NCBI RefSeq assembly: GCF_000153725.1 | Contig: NZ_DS022276.1 | Span: forward strand, 424,222 to 488,221 | Length of the DNA stretch: 64,000 nucleotides | From: Salipiger bermudensis HTCC2601 | GTDB lineage: Bacteria; Pseudomonadota; Alphaproteobacteria; Rhodobacterales; Rhodobacteraceae | Direction of reading: 5' to 3' | Part shown: positions 37,192 through 47,811 of the stretch, piece after piece | Layout: every line of letters begins with the position of its first letter | Position numbering within the stretch: position 1 is the first letter of the stretch | Notes under the pieces: model-generated | Told to the model about the DNA's origin: nothing | Seen by the model: only the letters and a program-made list of their open reading frames with translations | The model's database searches: none | Made by a program: the position numbers and the translations under genes

Positions 37192-37890
37192 TCAGCGGCC
37201 GAGATAGCGCCGCAGCGCCTCCGGCGGCTCTTCGAACAGACGTGTCGTGGCCACCGGCGCCGCGGCCACGCCGTCGGCCACCAGCACCACCTCACCGGCG
37301 AAGCGCTTGGCATCCTCGGGATCGTGGCTGACCATCAACACCAGCGCCCCCAGCTCCTTGGCAACGCCGCGCACCAGATCCAGCATCTCACCCTTCAGCG
37401 CCGGCCCCAGCGCCGCGAAGGGCTCGTCGAGCGCGATGATCGGCCGGGCCTGCAGCAGCACCCGCGCCAGCGCCGCCCGGCTCTGCTGCCCGCCCGAGAG
37501 GGCGCCCGGCTTGCGATCGCCAAGGCCCTGCAGCCCCACCCGGTCAAGCGCGCGCTCGACCTCGCGGCGCTCATCCGCCCGGAGCCGCCCGCCATCGGGC
37601 CGCAACGCCAGCCCGAGATTGCGCGCGAGGTCGAGATGCGGGAACAGGTTGTTCTCCTGGAACAGCGTCGCCACCGGGCGCCGATCCGGCGGCGCGGCAG
37701 TGATGTCGCGCCCCTGCCAAAGCAGCCGGCCGGCATCGGGACGGCGAAACCCGGCAATGAGATCGAGCAGCGTCGACTTGCCCGCGCCTGACGGGCCGAT
37801 GACCGCCACGCGGCCACCGGGGGACAGGCGCAGATCCGCCGCGAGCGAGAACGCCCCGTCGCCGTAGCGTATGCCCTCAAGCGTCAGCAT
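37192..37890 (-). CDS. thiQ: thiamine ABC transporter, ATP-binding protein
   Basis: A 232-residue ABC ATPase with Walker A GPSGAGKST (~33-41), Q-loop FQENNLFPHL, signature LSGGQQSR, Walker B PIIALDEPF and H-loop VSHDPEDA. The compact form without an extra C-terminal domain suits ThiQ. It overlaps the 3' end of thiP by 14 bp. The identity rests on the operon and the TPP riboswitch upstream. Confidence 0.93.
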   Translation of the reverse strand: MLTLEGIRYGDGAFSLAADLRLSPGGRVAVIGPSGAGKSTLLDLIAGFRRPDAGRLLWQGRDITAAPPDRRPVATLFQENNLFPHLDLARNLGLALRPDGGRLRADERREVERALDRVGLQGLGDRKPGALSGGQQSRAALARVLLQARPIIALDEPFAALGPALKGEMLDLVRGVAKELGALVLMVSHDPEDAKRFAGEVVLVADGVAAAPVATTRLFEEPPEALRRYLGR

Positions 37891-39418
37891 TGACCCGCCC
37901 TCCCCGGTCGAAAATCCAGAACGCGCCGAAGCTCAGCAGCAGAAGCAGAAGCGCCGCACCCGCCGCCGCCTGCATCTGGTAGGAGCCCATCAGCCGGTAG
38001 ACCTGCAGTGGCAGCGTCGCACGGTCGGGATCGGCGAACAGCGCGATGACGCCGAGATCGCCCATCGACAGGGCCGCCGTCAGCCCCGCGGCAAAGCCCA
38101 GCGGCCGCCGCAGCCGCGGCAGAAAGACCAAACGCAGCCAAGCCATCCGAGTCAGGCCCAAAGCCAGCGCCAGTCGGCCATAGTCTGCCCGCACCGCCTC
38201 GGCCTCCGGACGCAGGATGCGCAGCGCAAAGGGCAGCGCCACCAGCGCGTTCACCACCATGGTGACCGGCAGCGCCAGCGCGAACGGGTTCGCGTAAGGG
38301 CGCACGATCAGGAACAGCCCGGTCCCCAGCACCAGCGGCGAGAGCGCGATGCCCGCGAGCCCCACCAGCTCGCCGCCGCGCGTCGCCAGTGGCAACGCCC
38401 AAGCGATGCAGAGCGCCGTCGAGATCAGCGCCACGGTGACGGAATTGAGCGCTGCCTCCCATGTGCCCGGCCCCATCGCGGTGAGCCCGGGCAGCCCGCG
38501 CAGAGCCACCATGGCCAGCGGCGTGAGCAGGAACCCCGCCGCCAGTACGATCCACAGCCCGTCAGCGAGGCGCGCCAGCCGGCCCCGCCCGTCCCATCGC
38601 CGCGCCACCCGGTCGAGCCCGGCACCAAAGCCGCTGCCAGCGCCCAGCCGCAGCGCCACGAGCCCGGCCGTCAGAGCCAGCGCCAGCTGGATCACCGACA
38701 GCAGCGCCGCGCGCCCGAGGTCGAAATCGAACCGCACCGCCTGATAGATCGCCAACTCGACCGTGGTGGCCCGCGGCCCGCCCCCGAGCGTCAGCGCCAC
38801 GGCAAAGCTCGACAGGCAAATAACGAAGATCACCGCAAACGCCCCCGGCGCGATGCGCAGCAGCATCGGTGCCTCGAGCACCCGGAACATTGCCCACGGC
38901 GACAGCCCGAGCGAAGCCGTCAGACGGAAGCGCTCGGCCGGGATTGCCAGCCAGCCCTGCAACAACAGCCGCACCGCCAGCGGCAGGTTGAAGAACACAT
39001 GCGCGAGGATCACGCCGTGGATGCCATAGATCGTCATCTCCGGCAGCCCCAGTGCCCTGAGCGCAGCGTTTGCCAGCCCGTTCTGCCCGAACACCGCAAT
39101 GAGCCCGAGCACGGCGACGATCACCGGCAGGATGAACGGCGCCCCCATCAGCGCCACCAGAGCGCCACGGCCGCGAAACCGCCGCCGCGCCAGTGCCCGC
39201 GCGACCGGCACCGCAAGGGCGACGCTCGCCCCCGCAGAGGCCAGAGCCTGCAGCAGCGTGAAGCGCAGCGCCTGCCAGTCGCCGGGGCCAAGATCGCCCC
39301 AGCCCCCGGCCCGCACCAGTACCGCCGCCACCGGCCCGAGCGTCAGCGCCGCCACCGCCAGACCGGCAAGCCAGGCGGCAGCAGAGCCCCGGCTCAGCGC
39401 GACAGCGCGCGACGCCAT
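37877..39418 (-). CDS. thiP: thiamine ABC transporter, permease
   Basis: A 513-residue inner-membrane permease with about twelve spans, made of two fused permease halves, as in ThiP. Each half carries an EAA-like loop (SLGLSPWAMFRVLEAPML and ALGLTRMAWLRLVFLPRLRR) that contacts the ATPase. It overlaps thiB by 25 bp and thiQ by 14 bp, a tightly packed operon. Confidence 0.94.
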   Translation of the reverse strand: MASRAVALSRGSAAAWLAGLAVAALTLGPVAAVLVRAGGWGDLGPGDWQALRFTLLQALASAGASVALAVPVARALARRRFRGRGALVALMGAPFILPVIVAVLGLIAVFGQNGLANAALRALGLPEMTIYGIHGVILAHVFFNLPLAVRLLLQGWLAIPAERFRLTASLGLSPWAMFRVLEAPMLLRIAPGAFAVIFVICLSSFAVALTLGGGPRATTVELAIYQAVRFDFDLGRAALLSVIQLALALTAGLVALRLGAGSGFGAGLDRVARRWDGRGRLARLADGLWIVLAAGFLLTPLAMVALRGLPGLTAMGPGTWEAALNSVTVALISTALCIAWALPLATRGGELVGLAGIALSPLVLGTGLFLIVRPYANPFALALPVTMVVNALVALPFALRILRPEAEAVRADYGRLALALGLTRMAWLRLVFLPRLRRPLGFAAGLTAALSMGDLGVIALFADPDRATLPLQVYRLMGSYQMQAAAGAALLLLLLSFGAFWIFDRGGRVNADA

Positions 39419-40367
39419 GCCTCGACCGCCTCATCGCGCAGCGCCGCCGCCTCGTCCTCGGAGTAGAACAGCACCTCCTCGGGCAGCGCGAGTTCCTTGA
39501 ACCCCTCCGGCCATTGCTCCCGCGGCAGTGCTGCCGGGAAGGACCAGTTGCCCGTGGCAATCATCTCCTGAAACGGTTCACTCAAGGTAAACGCGAGGAA
39601 TTGATCCGCCAGTTCCGGCTGATCGGTGCTTGCCACCTTGGCGGCCAGCTCGACCATGAAGTAATGCCCCTCGGGGAAGATCGCGGCTTTCTTGGTCCGA
39701 TCCTCCTCGGCGATGATGTGATAGGCCGGGCTCGTGGTGTAGCTCATCACCATGTCGGCCTCGCCATCGGTGAACAGGCCATAGCTTTCGGACCAGCCCT
39801 TGGTCACCGTGAGGATCTTCGGCGCCAGCTTCTCCCAAGCGGCCTCGGCACCATCGCCATAGACCGACTGCACCCAGAGCACCGTCGCCAGCCCGGAGAT
39901 CGAGCTGCGCGGGTCCTGGATCACGATCTTCAGATCATCGGGAGCCTCGAGCAGCGCGTCGAAGCTCTCCGGCGGCTCGGCCAGCCGCTCGGTGTTGTAG
40001 ATGAAGGCGGTGTGACCGTAATTGTAGGGCAGAAAGACGTCGTCGCTCCAGTCGATCGGCAGCGTGAGAGGCGACAAATCAACATTGTGCGGTGCAAACA
40101 GCCCGCTCTCGCGCGCCTGTTTGGTGACATCCGTGTTGAGGCCGAAGACCACGTCGGCCTCGGTGCGCTCACCCTCCAGCAGAATGCGCGGCAGCAGTCG
40201 CGGGCTGACTGCAGTCGCAGCCGCACTCGCCTCGACATCTCCTCGATCTCGGGCGGGGCCCCATTCCGAGACGACGTAGTCGCCGGCATAGACGGTGAGC
40301 ACGGGGTGTCTGCCAGCGCGGCGCTGGCGGTCAGAAGTCCCGCTGCAAAAGTGGTGGTGGCCTTCAT
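39394..40367 (-). pseudogene. thiB: thiamine-binding periplasmic protein, frame-disrupted 5' part
   Basis: Substrate-binding protein of the thiamine transporter. The signal peptide [20 protein letters not shown] (from ATG 40367) is in one frame. The mature protein [16 protein letters not shown] continues in another after a GGGG run (40303-40306) that seems one base short. Between about 40200 and 40260 the expected segment is split over three frames (PEIEEM in one, ECGCD in another) before LLPRILLEGERTEADVV resumes and the rest is intact to the stop (WSESYGLFTDGEADMVMSYT). At least four small deletions in ~110 bp are needed. Either the gene is decaying or this stretch is poorly sequenced. Confidence 0.8.
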
Positions 40368-40415
40368 GGCGTCCTCCAGACTTGCGGCGAGAGGGCAAGA
40401 CTGGGCAGGATGCCG

Positions 40416-40500
40416 TCACCTTCCCTCCGCCGGTATCAACCGGTTCAGGTTCAACGGGTTCGCGTCATGCATCTCAGCCCGTGCGGGCACCCCGAGGTAT
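40416..40500 (-). promoter_or_regulatory. TPP riboswitch (THI box) upstream of thiBPQ
   Basis: Read on the minus strand it has the 5' GGGGTGCCC, the invariant GGGCTGAGATG, then ACCCGTTGAACCTGAACC and TACCGGCGGAGGGAA, which are the conserved pyrimidine- and pyrophosphate-binding parts of the thiamine pyrophosphate aptamer. It ends about 50 nt before the thiB start, where an expression platform could act. It would lower uptake when thiamine pyrophosphate is abundant. Confidence 0.95.
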
Positions 40501-40598
40501 CGCAAGACCTAGTCTTGCACGGGGGGCCTTGCAAGGTGAAATCCCTTGAGACGCCGCCGCCCCTGCCCTACAGGAAGCCGGGACAAAGGAGATCGCGC

Positions 40599-41699
40599 AT
40601 GAGCATGAACACATTCGGCCACCTGTTCCGCGTCACCACATGGGGCGAAAGCCACGGGCCCGCGCTTGGTGCGACGGTCGATGGTTGCCCTCCGGGCGTT
40701 GCGGTGGACGAGGCGATGCTCCAGCACTGGCTCGACAAGCGCAAGCCGGGGCAGAACAAGTTCACCACCCAGCGGCGCGAGCCCGATGCGGTGCGCATCC
40801 TGTCGGGCGTGTTCGAGGGCCAGACCACCGGCACGCCGGTGCAGCTGATGATCGAGAACACCGACCAGCGGTCGAAGGATTATGGCGACATCGCCGAGAA
40901 GTTCCGCCCGGGTCACGCCGACATCACCTACTGGCAGAAATACGGCATCCGCGATTATCGCGGCGGCGGACGCTCCTCCGCGCGCGAGACTGCCGCTCGG
41001 GTCGCGGCAGGCGGGCTGGCGCGCGCCGCGCTCGAGACGCTGGCGCCAGGGATCGAGATCACCGGCTACATGGTGCAGGTCGGCCCGCACCAGATCGACC
41101 GCAGCAAGATCGATTTCGCCCAGATCCCGCAGAACCCGTTCTGGACCCCGGATGCCGAGGCGGCAGAGACCTGGGCCGCCTATCTCGACGATTTGCGCAA
41201 GTCGGGCGACAGCGTCGGCGCGGTGATCGAGGTCGTCGCGCGCGGTGTGCCCGCCGGGCTCGGCGCGCCGGTCTATGGCAAGCTCGACACCGATCTCGCG
41301 GCGGCGGCGATGTCGATCAACGCCGTGAAGGCGGTGGAGATCGGCGAGGGCATGGCCTCGGCGGTGCTGCGCGGCTCGGAGAATGCCGACGAGATCAGCA
41401 TGGGGCCGGATGGCCCGATCTACAGCTCGAACCATGCCGGCGGCATCCTTGGCGGGATCTCCACCGGGCAGGACATCGTGCTGCGCTTCGCGGTGAAGCC
41501 GACCTCGTCGATCCTCACGCCGCGGCGTACGATCACCAAGTCCGGCGAAGAGGCGGAAATCATCACCAAGGGCCGTCACGACCCTTGCGTCGGCATCCGG
41601 GCGGTGCCGGTGGGCGAGGCGATGGTGGCCTGCGTGCTCCTCGATCACCTTCTGCTGCACCGCGGTCAGGTCGGCGAGAACCGCGGAAAGATCGGCTGA
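40599..41699 (+). CDS. aroC: chorismate synthase
   Basis: Last step of the shikimate pathway: FMN-dependent conversion of 5-enolpyruvylshikimate-3-phosphate to chorismate. The 366-residue product has [18 protein letters not shown] near the N-terminus, [19 protein letters not shown] and [16 protein letters not shown], the three family signatures. ATG 40599 follows AAAGGAG by 7 nt. It is divergent from thiBPQ and followed by a terminator. Confidence 0.99.
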   Translation: MSMNTFGHLFRVTTWGESHGPALGATVDGCPPGVAVDEAMLQHWLDKRKPGQNKFTTQRREPDAVRILSGVFEGQTTGTPVQLMIENTDQRSKDYGDIAEKFRPGHADITYWQKYGIRDYRGGGRSSARETAARVAAGGLARAALETLAPGIEITGYMVQVGPHQIDRSKIDFAQIPQNPFWTPDAEAAETWAAYLDDLRKSGDSVGAVIEVVARGVPAGLGAPVYGKLDTDLAAAAMSINAVKAVEIGEGMASAVLRGSENADEISMGPDGPIYSSNHAGGILGGISTGQDIVLRFAVKPTSSILTPRRTITKSGEEAEIITKGRHDPCVGIRAVPVGEAMVACVLLDHLLLHRGQVGENRGKIG

Positions 41700-41746
41700 C
41701 ACGGCCGGGCGGCCTCTGCGATCGGGAACGTCCGAAAAGCGGCGGC

Positions 41747-41780
41747 GGGGCCATCCAGTTTTTCTGGACGGCCCCTTCTT
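41747..41780 (+). terminator. terminator of aroC
   Basis: Twelve-base stem GGGGCCATCCAG / CTGGACGGCCCC (one mismatch) with a TTTTT loop and a TTCTTCTT tail, about 48 bp after the stop. Confidence 0.8.
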
Positions 41781-41929
41781 CTTCGGCAAACGAGTACCTG
41801 TCATGACATCCACAGAAGCGCGTCGATTCTGAGAGGATGGCTTTGCAGGAACGCTGCCCTGCAGGGCCGGGCCGCTCGGCCTGCTGACGGGGCGGACCGC
41901 GAGCGCCTCACCGCGTGCCCCCCCGTGTG

Positions 41930-43801
41930 TCAGAATTCCTCCCACATCGTGGCATTGTCACCGACGGCGCGCTTCATGGGTGCCTCGCTTGTCGCCGGCG
42001 GTGGCACCTCGAGTTCGCCGATTGGCGCGGTCACCGGCGTGACCTCTTCGAGGGCGCCGGTTTCGGCCCCCATGAACCGGTTGAGCTGCGACGTCAGGCG
42101 ATCGGCCTCGCTGCTGAGTTGCTGGCTGGCAGAGCTCGTCTCGCCCACCATGGCGGCGTTTTGCTGGGTGACCTTGTCAAGCTCCGCGACCCCGACATTG
42201 ATCTCCTGCAGACCCGCCGCCTGCTCCTTGGCAGCGGACGCGATCTCGCCCACCATGTCCGAGACCTCGGTCACGTAGCGCACGATATCCGACAGCGTCT
42301 CACCGGTTTGCTCCACCAGCTGGCCGCCATCCTTGACCTGCTGCGAACTGTTCGAGACCAGAGCCTTGATCTCGCGGGCCGACTCGGAGGCCCGCTGCGC
42401 CAGAGAGCGCACCTCGGAGGCGACCACCGAGAAGCCCTTGCCGCTTTCTCCGGCGCGGGCGGCCTCGACCCCCGCGTTCAGCGCCAGGAGGTTCGTCTGG
42501 AAGGCGATGTCGTCGATCACCCCGATGATCTGCGTGATCTGATCCGAGGAAGCCGCGATCGAGCTCATCGCCGTCAGCGCCCGCTCCATCACCGCGCCGC
42601 CCTCTTCGGCGCGGCGGCGACCGGCCCCGGCGCGCTGGTCGGCCTCCTCGGCGCGCTCCGCTGCGGCGCGCACGCTGCTCGACATCTGCTCGAGCGCGGC
42701 GGCCGATTCCTCGAGCGTTGCGGCCTGCACCTCGGACCGGCGCGACATCTCGGTCGACATCGAGGACAGCTCCTGGGAATTGCGCTGCACCATGTCCGAA
42801 GAGTCGCGCAGGGACGAGATCAGATCTCCGATCTGCTCCGACAATTCGTTGAAGTCGCTACAGATCGCTTCGTAGCTCTCGCCAAGATCGGACCATTCCG
42901 AGGTGTCGAGCCGTGACTCGACCCGGCCTTGGGACAGCCCGCCCATCGCGGCGCCGAGCGCCCGAAACAAGGCGGTCCGACGCTCGTTGGTGACACGCTC
43001 GCGCGCGGCCTCGTCATCGCTTGCGCGGAGCTTGTCGCGCAGTTGCTCCAGGTTGCGGGCGATCATGCCCGCCTCGTCGCCATAGGCGGTGCCGCCGATC
43101 TCGGTATCGTAATCGCCCTCTGCGAGGCGGTCGACCGATGTGGCGGCGGTCTTGAAGGGTGTCGCCAACATGCGGCCGAAGATCACGACCAGAAGAAAGG
43201 AGATGGCTGTCACCCCTGCGAGCGACACAGCCAACAGCCACTGGCTCTGCTCCACCGCGTCGATGGTCTCGTCTTCGGTCACGAGGGTCTGTGTGCGGAC
43301 AACCTCCTGCATGCTGTCCACTTCCGCGATCACCGTCACCAGCCGCTCGTAGAACGGCGCGATGTCGAGATCGGCAAAGGCCCGCTCCGCCCGGGTGCCG
43401 ACGGCGGTCTGCAGGTCCGCGGACAGGGCGGCGACATCGGCGCTGACGCCGGCGAAACGCTCGTGGAAGTCGAGACGTCGGGCACGTTGCGACTCCGGCG
43501 CGTTGAACACGCCATCCGAGGCGGCGATGTCGCGGGTGACCTCTGCGAGGTTGCCGATCAAGCTATCGAAAGCGCCCTCTTGTCCGGCATCGCTGCGCAG
43601 GAGATCGGCGCGGGCCTGCTCGAGATCCTCGCGCACCCAGGCGATCAGCTCGTTCTGCTTGATCACGTCGAAGGTGAAATGCACGTCCCGGGCAACGGTA
43701 TTCTGCATGTTCCACGACAGAACGCCGCTGACCGCCAGAAGCAGCACGAACACCATGCCCAGGGCCAGGATCTGGATCCTGATGGAAAAACGTCTCATCA
43801 C
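41930..43801 (-). CDS. methyl-accepting chemotaxis protein
   Basis: A 623-residue receptor: N-terminal membrane helix ([20 protein letters not shown]), a ~165-residue periplasmic helical domain, second helix ([20 protein letters not shown]), HAMP domain, and a long cytoplasmic coiled coil with the signalling tip ([20 protein letters not shown]). The tip has [11 protein letters not shown] where most receptors have [11 protein letters not shown]. The C-terminus ends in MWEEF, a CheR/CheB docking pentapeptide, so it is probably subject to adaptation methylation. The ligand is unknown and no che genes are adjacent. Confidence 0.95.
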   Translation of the reverse strand: MMRRFSIRIQILALGMVFVLLLAVSGVLSWNMQNTVARDVHFTFDVIKQNELIAWVREDLEQARADLLRSDAGQEGAFDSLIGNLAEVTRDIAASDGVFNAPESQRARRLDFHERFAGVSADVAALSADLQTAVGTRAERAFADLDIAPFYERLVTVIAEVDSMQEVVRTQTLVTEDETIDAVEQSQWLLAVSLAGVTAISFLLVVIFGRMLATPFKTAATSVDRLAEGDYDTEIGGTAYGDEAGMIARNLEQLRDKLRASDDEAARERVTNERRTALFRALGAAMGGLSQGRVESRLDTSEWSDLGESYEAICSDFNELSEQIGDLISSLRDSSDMVQRNSQELSSMSTEMSRRSEVQAATLEESAAALEQMSSSVRAAAERAEEADQRAGAGRRRAEEGGAVMERALTAMSSIAASSDQITQIIGVIDDIAFQTNLLALNAGVEAARAGESGKGFSVVASEVRSLAQRASESAREIKALVSNSSQQVKDGGQLVEQTGETLSDIVRYVTEVSDMVGEIASAAKEQAAGLQEINVGVAELDKVTQQNAAMVGETSSASQQLSSEADRLTSQLNRFMGAETGALEEVTPVTAPIGELEVPPPATSEAPMKRAVGDNATMWEEF

Positions 43802-43878
43802 TGCCGCTATGCTCCTGTTCCAAACGCGCGCCGGGTGCGCCGGGACGTGAGCTAGCAGACAGGTGTAAACAAACCCTT

Positions 43879-44757
43879 CTAACGCGGCGGCCGCGCGGGC
43901 ATTCGCGACAGCTGAACCGCGAGGATGCCGGCGGTGATGATCGCAACGCCGACCACATCCATCCGGCCCATCGGCTCACCCAGCAGAAGCGCCGCGATGG
44001 CGACACCGAAGAACGGGTTCAGAAAGTGGAAGGTGGCGGCGCGCGTGGCGCCGATGCGCTCGACCAGAAGCACCCAGACAAAGGTCGCCGCGACACCGGG
44101 AACCAGAACAGTGTAGGCGAAGGCCGCGATCAACGCCCACGACCACGTCACCTCGGGCTGCTCGAACGCCAGCGCCAGAGGCCAGAGCAGCGCGCTGCCG
44201 ACCAGCATCTGCAGCCCCACGATCATCATCACGTTGCCGCCACCGATGGCGCCGCGCACCGACAGGGTCGCCACCGCCAGCGACAGCATACCCAGAACGC
44301 AGAGCATCACCCCGAACGGGTCGGCGCCGCCCTGCAGCCGCGCGCCCATGATCAGCGTCACGCCAAGCACCCCGGCCAGCAGGCCGCCATAGCCCACAGG
44401 GCGCAGCCGCTCGCCCAGCCAGATCCAGCTCACCAGCGCCACGATCAGCGGCATGGTGGAGGCAACGATCGAGGCCAGAGACGCCTCGATGGTCTGCATG
44501 GCAACGAAATTCAGGCCCAGATACAGGGCGTTCTGGCACATGCCGAAGATGATCGTCGCGCGCCATTGGACCCGCGTCAGGCGCCAGCTCTGACCCATCA
44601 GCCGGGCCAGCGCCACCGCCAGCAATCCCGAGATCAGGAAGCGCAGCGCAAGCGTGCCCATCGGCGGGGCGGCACTGACGATGATACGGGCCGAGCTGAA
44701 GGCCGAGGACCACATGACCGCAAAGGCCAGCCCCATGAAGATCGCGCGCAGATCCAT
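43879..44757 (-). CDS. EamA-family (DMT) exporter
   Basis: A 292-residue membrane protein with ten predicted spans in two EamA repeats ([20 protein letters not shown] at the start, [20 protein letters not shown] at the start of the second). Probable metabolite or amino-acid exporter; substrate unknown. ATG 44757 (MDLRAIFMG) has GGAG 7 nt upstream; ATG 44763 is only 1-2 nt from it. Confidence 0.85.
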   Translation of the reverse strand: MDLRAIFMGLAFAVMWSSAFSSARIIVSAAPPMGTLALRFLISGLLAVALARLMGQSWRLTRVQWRATIIFGMCQNALYLGLNFVAMQTIEASLASIVASTMPLIVALVSWIWLGERLRPVGYGGLLAGVLGVTLIMGARLQGGADPFGVMLCVLGMLSLAVATLSVRGAIGGGNVMMIVGLQMLVGSALLWPLALAFEQPEVTWSWALIAAFAYTVLVPGVAATFVWVLLVERIGATRAATFHFLNPFFGVAIAALLLGEPMGRMDVVGVAIITAGILAVQLSRMPARPPR

Positions 44758-44984
44758 GAACATACTCCGTTTGCGCACCAATGACCTCAGCGCGCGACAG
44801 GGTCAATCCGATGGTCCGGACGTTCCGACGTGGCACCCTGCGGAATGACTGCCGGCAGCATCAGAGCCGTGCCGTTCCTCATTCCGGTTTTACCCAACGA
44901 TTTCAGCCATGATGCGGGACCATGCCGCGAGCGTGTGTGGCATCCATGTCGACGCAGGCACCACGTTGCCGCCGCGACCCAGAC
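44758..44984. other. upstream part of the 317-bp gap before the EamA gene
   Basis: Between the EamA start and the ccrM terminator. No coding sequence or RNA gene is supported and no clear promoter pair was found. Confidence 0.5.
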
Positions 44985-45018
44985 CAAAAGAGGCCCCGCT
45001 GCATGCGCAGTCGGGGCC
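44985..45018 (-). terminator. terminator of ccrM
   Basis: GGCCCCG / CGGGGCC stem with an inner CTGC/GCAG pairing, followed on the minus strand by TCTTTTGG, about 57 bp after the ccrM stop. A separate GTGCCTG/CAGGCAC hairpin lies at 45024-45043. Confidence 0.75.
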
Positions 45019-45074
45019 AGTCAGTGCCTGCGAAGACAGGCACCGGCGGTGTTCTTGCGATTGTTCGGACTGCC

Positions 45075-46276
<1,202 letters not shown>

Positions 46277-46278
<2 letters not shown>

Positions 46279-46933
46279 AGTCACTTGTGAAATTAGCTTG
46301 CCACAAGATATTGTGTATCGGCTTGAAGGATCGCCTATGGTGAGGGGTCACTCCCAGATTTTGGAGCGCCTCCTTGTGCTTTTTCGACCCATAGCCGGCG
46401 TTGGTCTCCCAGCCGTAGCCGGGATGCTGTTGCGCCAAGTCCCGCATGAGGCGATCACGATAGCATTTTGCGACAACCGAGGCGGCAGCGATGCTGACCG
46501 AGCGCCCGTCCCCCTTGATGATCGGCGTGGCGTGGCAGGGCAGCTGCGGCGGGATGAAACGCCCGTCTACCAGCGCGTGTTGCGCAGGACGTTTCAGCCC
46601 GGTCACCGCCCGGTGCATGGCGAGAAGCGAGGCCTGCAGGATGTTGAGCTCGTCGATCTCCTCGACCGTCGCGACACCGATGCTGACCTCGGCACATTCA
46701 TGCAGCCAGCCTGCCAGCCGCGCCCGGCGTTTCGCGCTGAGCTTCTTGGAGTCGTTTAGCCCGGGCGGGATGCAAAGCGGATCGAGCACTACCGCCGCGG
46801 CAACCACCGGGCCGGCAAGCGGGCCGCGGCCGACCTCGTCGACCCCGGCCACGCGCAGGTTTTCTCCCCAGAGGGGCGTCTCGAACGAGTCGTCAGGTCC
46901 ATCCATGCCGCCCATGAAGACCATGGGCGGCAC
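46277..46933 (-). CDS. rnhB: ribonuclease HII
   Basis: Removes ribonucleotides and RNA primers from DNA-RNA hybrids. The 218-residue product has the DEVGRGPLAGPVVAAAV block with its catalytic Asp-Glu-Gly-type centre (here Asp-Glu-Val), ALVDGRF, and SIAAASVVAKCYRDRLM. The start is uncertain: four in-frame ATG codons lie between 46933 and 46906 and none has a clear Shine-Dalgarno sequence. It is upstream of ccrM in the same direction, 89 bp away. Confidence 0.95.
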
Positions 46934-46945
46934 GGGATCAAGGGC

Positions 46946-47704
46946 TCAGGCCTGCGGCGGCTGACCATTCGAGGCGGAAAGCCCGCCATCCACCGGAAGG
47001 TTCACACCGTTGACGAAGCGCGCGTCGTCCGAGGCGAGGAAGGCAATCACGTCGGCGATGTCCTCGGGCTCGGCCGGCCGGCCCAGCGGGATCCGCTCCA
47101 TGAATTTCGCCACAAGCTCGTCATTCTCGAGCATGTCGCTGGTGAGCTCGGTCTTGGTGAAGCTCGGGTTGACCGCGTTGACCCGCACGCCGCTATTGCG
47201 TGCGTCGAGCGCCAGCGCCCGGGTCAGGTTGGTCACCGCGCCCTTGGCGGCGTTGTAGGCGTGCATATTCCAGTCGCCGCCGATGCCCGAGACCGACGAG
47301 GTCATCACCACGTTGCCTTTCGTGGCCTTGAGATCGCCCCAGAGCGCCTTGGTCAGGCGCCAGACGCCGGTGACGTCGGTTTCCATGACCTCGGCAAAGC
47401 CGTCCTCGTCCACGTCTTCGATGCTGCCGGTGACGGCGGTGCCGGCGTTATTGACCAGCACGTCGACCTGGCCAAAGGCCTCGCGTGCGGCCTTGGCGGC
47501 GGTCGCAACGCCCTCCCTGGTGGACAGGTCGGCGGGCACCACCTTGGCCGAGGGGATGTCCTCCGCCACCTTGTCGAGCTTCGACTGGGTGCGCGAGACC
47601 AGCACCACGTTGGCGCCCTCGCGGCCGAACCGGCGAGCGGTGGCGGCGCCGATGCCAGAGCTCGCGCCGGTGACGATGACGGTCTTGTTTTCGAAACGGG
47701 TCAT
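46946..47704 (-). CDS. short-chain dehydrogenase/reductase (SDR)
   Basis: A 252-residue classical SDR: NAD(P)-binding TGASSGIG (~residues 11-18), NNAG, catalytic Ser in TSSVSGIGGD, Tyr-x-x-x-Lys in YNAAKGA, and the C-terminal FVNGVNLPVDGG. These 3-ketoacyl-ACP reductase-like enzymes act on many substrates, so no specific reaction is assigned. ATG 47704 has AAAGGAAAG upstream. It ends 12 bp before rnhB. Confidence 0.92.
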   Translation of the reverse strand: MTRFENKTVIVTGASSGIGAATARRFGREGANVVLVSRTQSKLDKVAEDIPSAKVVPADLSTREGVATAAKAAREAFGQVDVLVNNAGTAVTGSIEDVDEDGFAEVMETDVTGVWRLTKALWGDLKATKGNVVMTSSVSGIGGDWNMHAYNAAKGAVTNLTRALALDARNSGVRVNAVNPSFTKTELTSDMLENDELVAKFMERIPLGRPAEPEDIADVIAFLASDDARFVNGVNLPVDGGLSASNGQPPQA

Positions 47705-47773
47705 CACGTTGGCTTTCCTTTCAATCCTTTGGAAAGACAACGGAAGCTATCGACGCTTCGTTCCGATGGAGTA

Positions 47774-47800
47774 GGCGCCATGCAATCCCTGCATGGCGCC
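47774..47800. repeat. perfect 11-bp inverted repeat
   Basis: GGCGCCATGCA, 5-nt loop, TGCATGGCGCC in the 107-bp gap downstream of the DUF8173-like gene. No T run follows on either strand, so it may be a transcript-end structure requiring another factor. Confidence 0.8.
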
Positions 47801-47811
47801 CGGGCCATCCC

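Noticed and set aside
37877..39418. thiP as an iron(III) or sulfate transporter permease
   Set aside because: The double-length permease is shared with Fe3+ systems, but the TPP riboswitch and the ThiB-like binding protein upstream favour thiamine.
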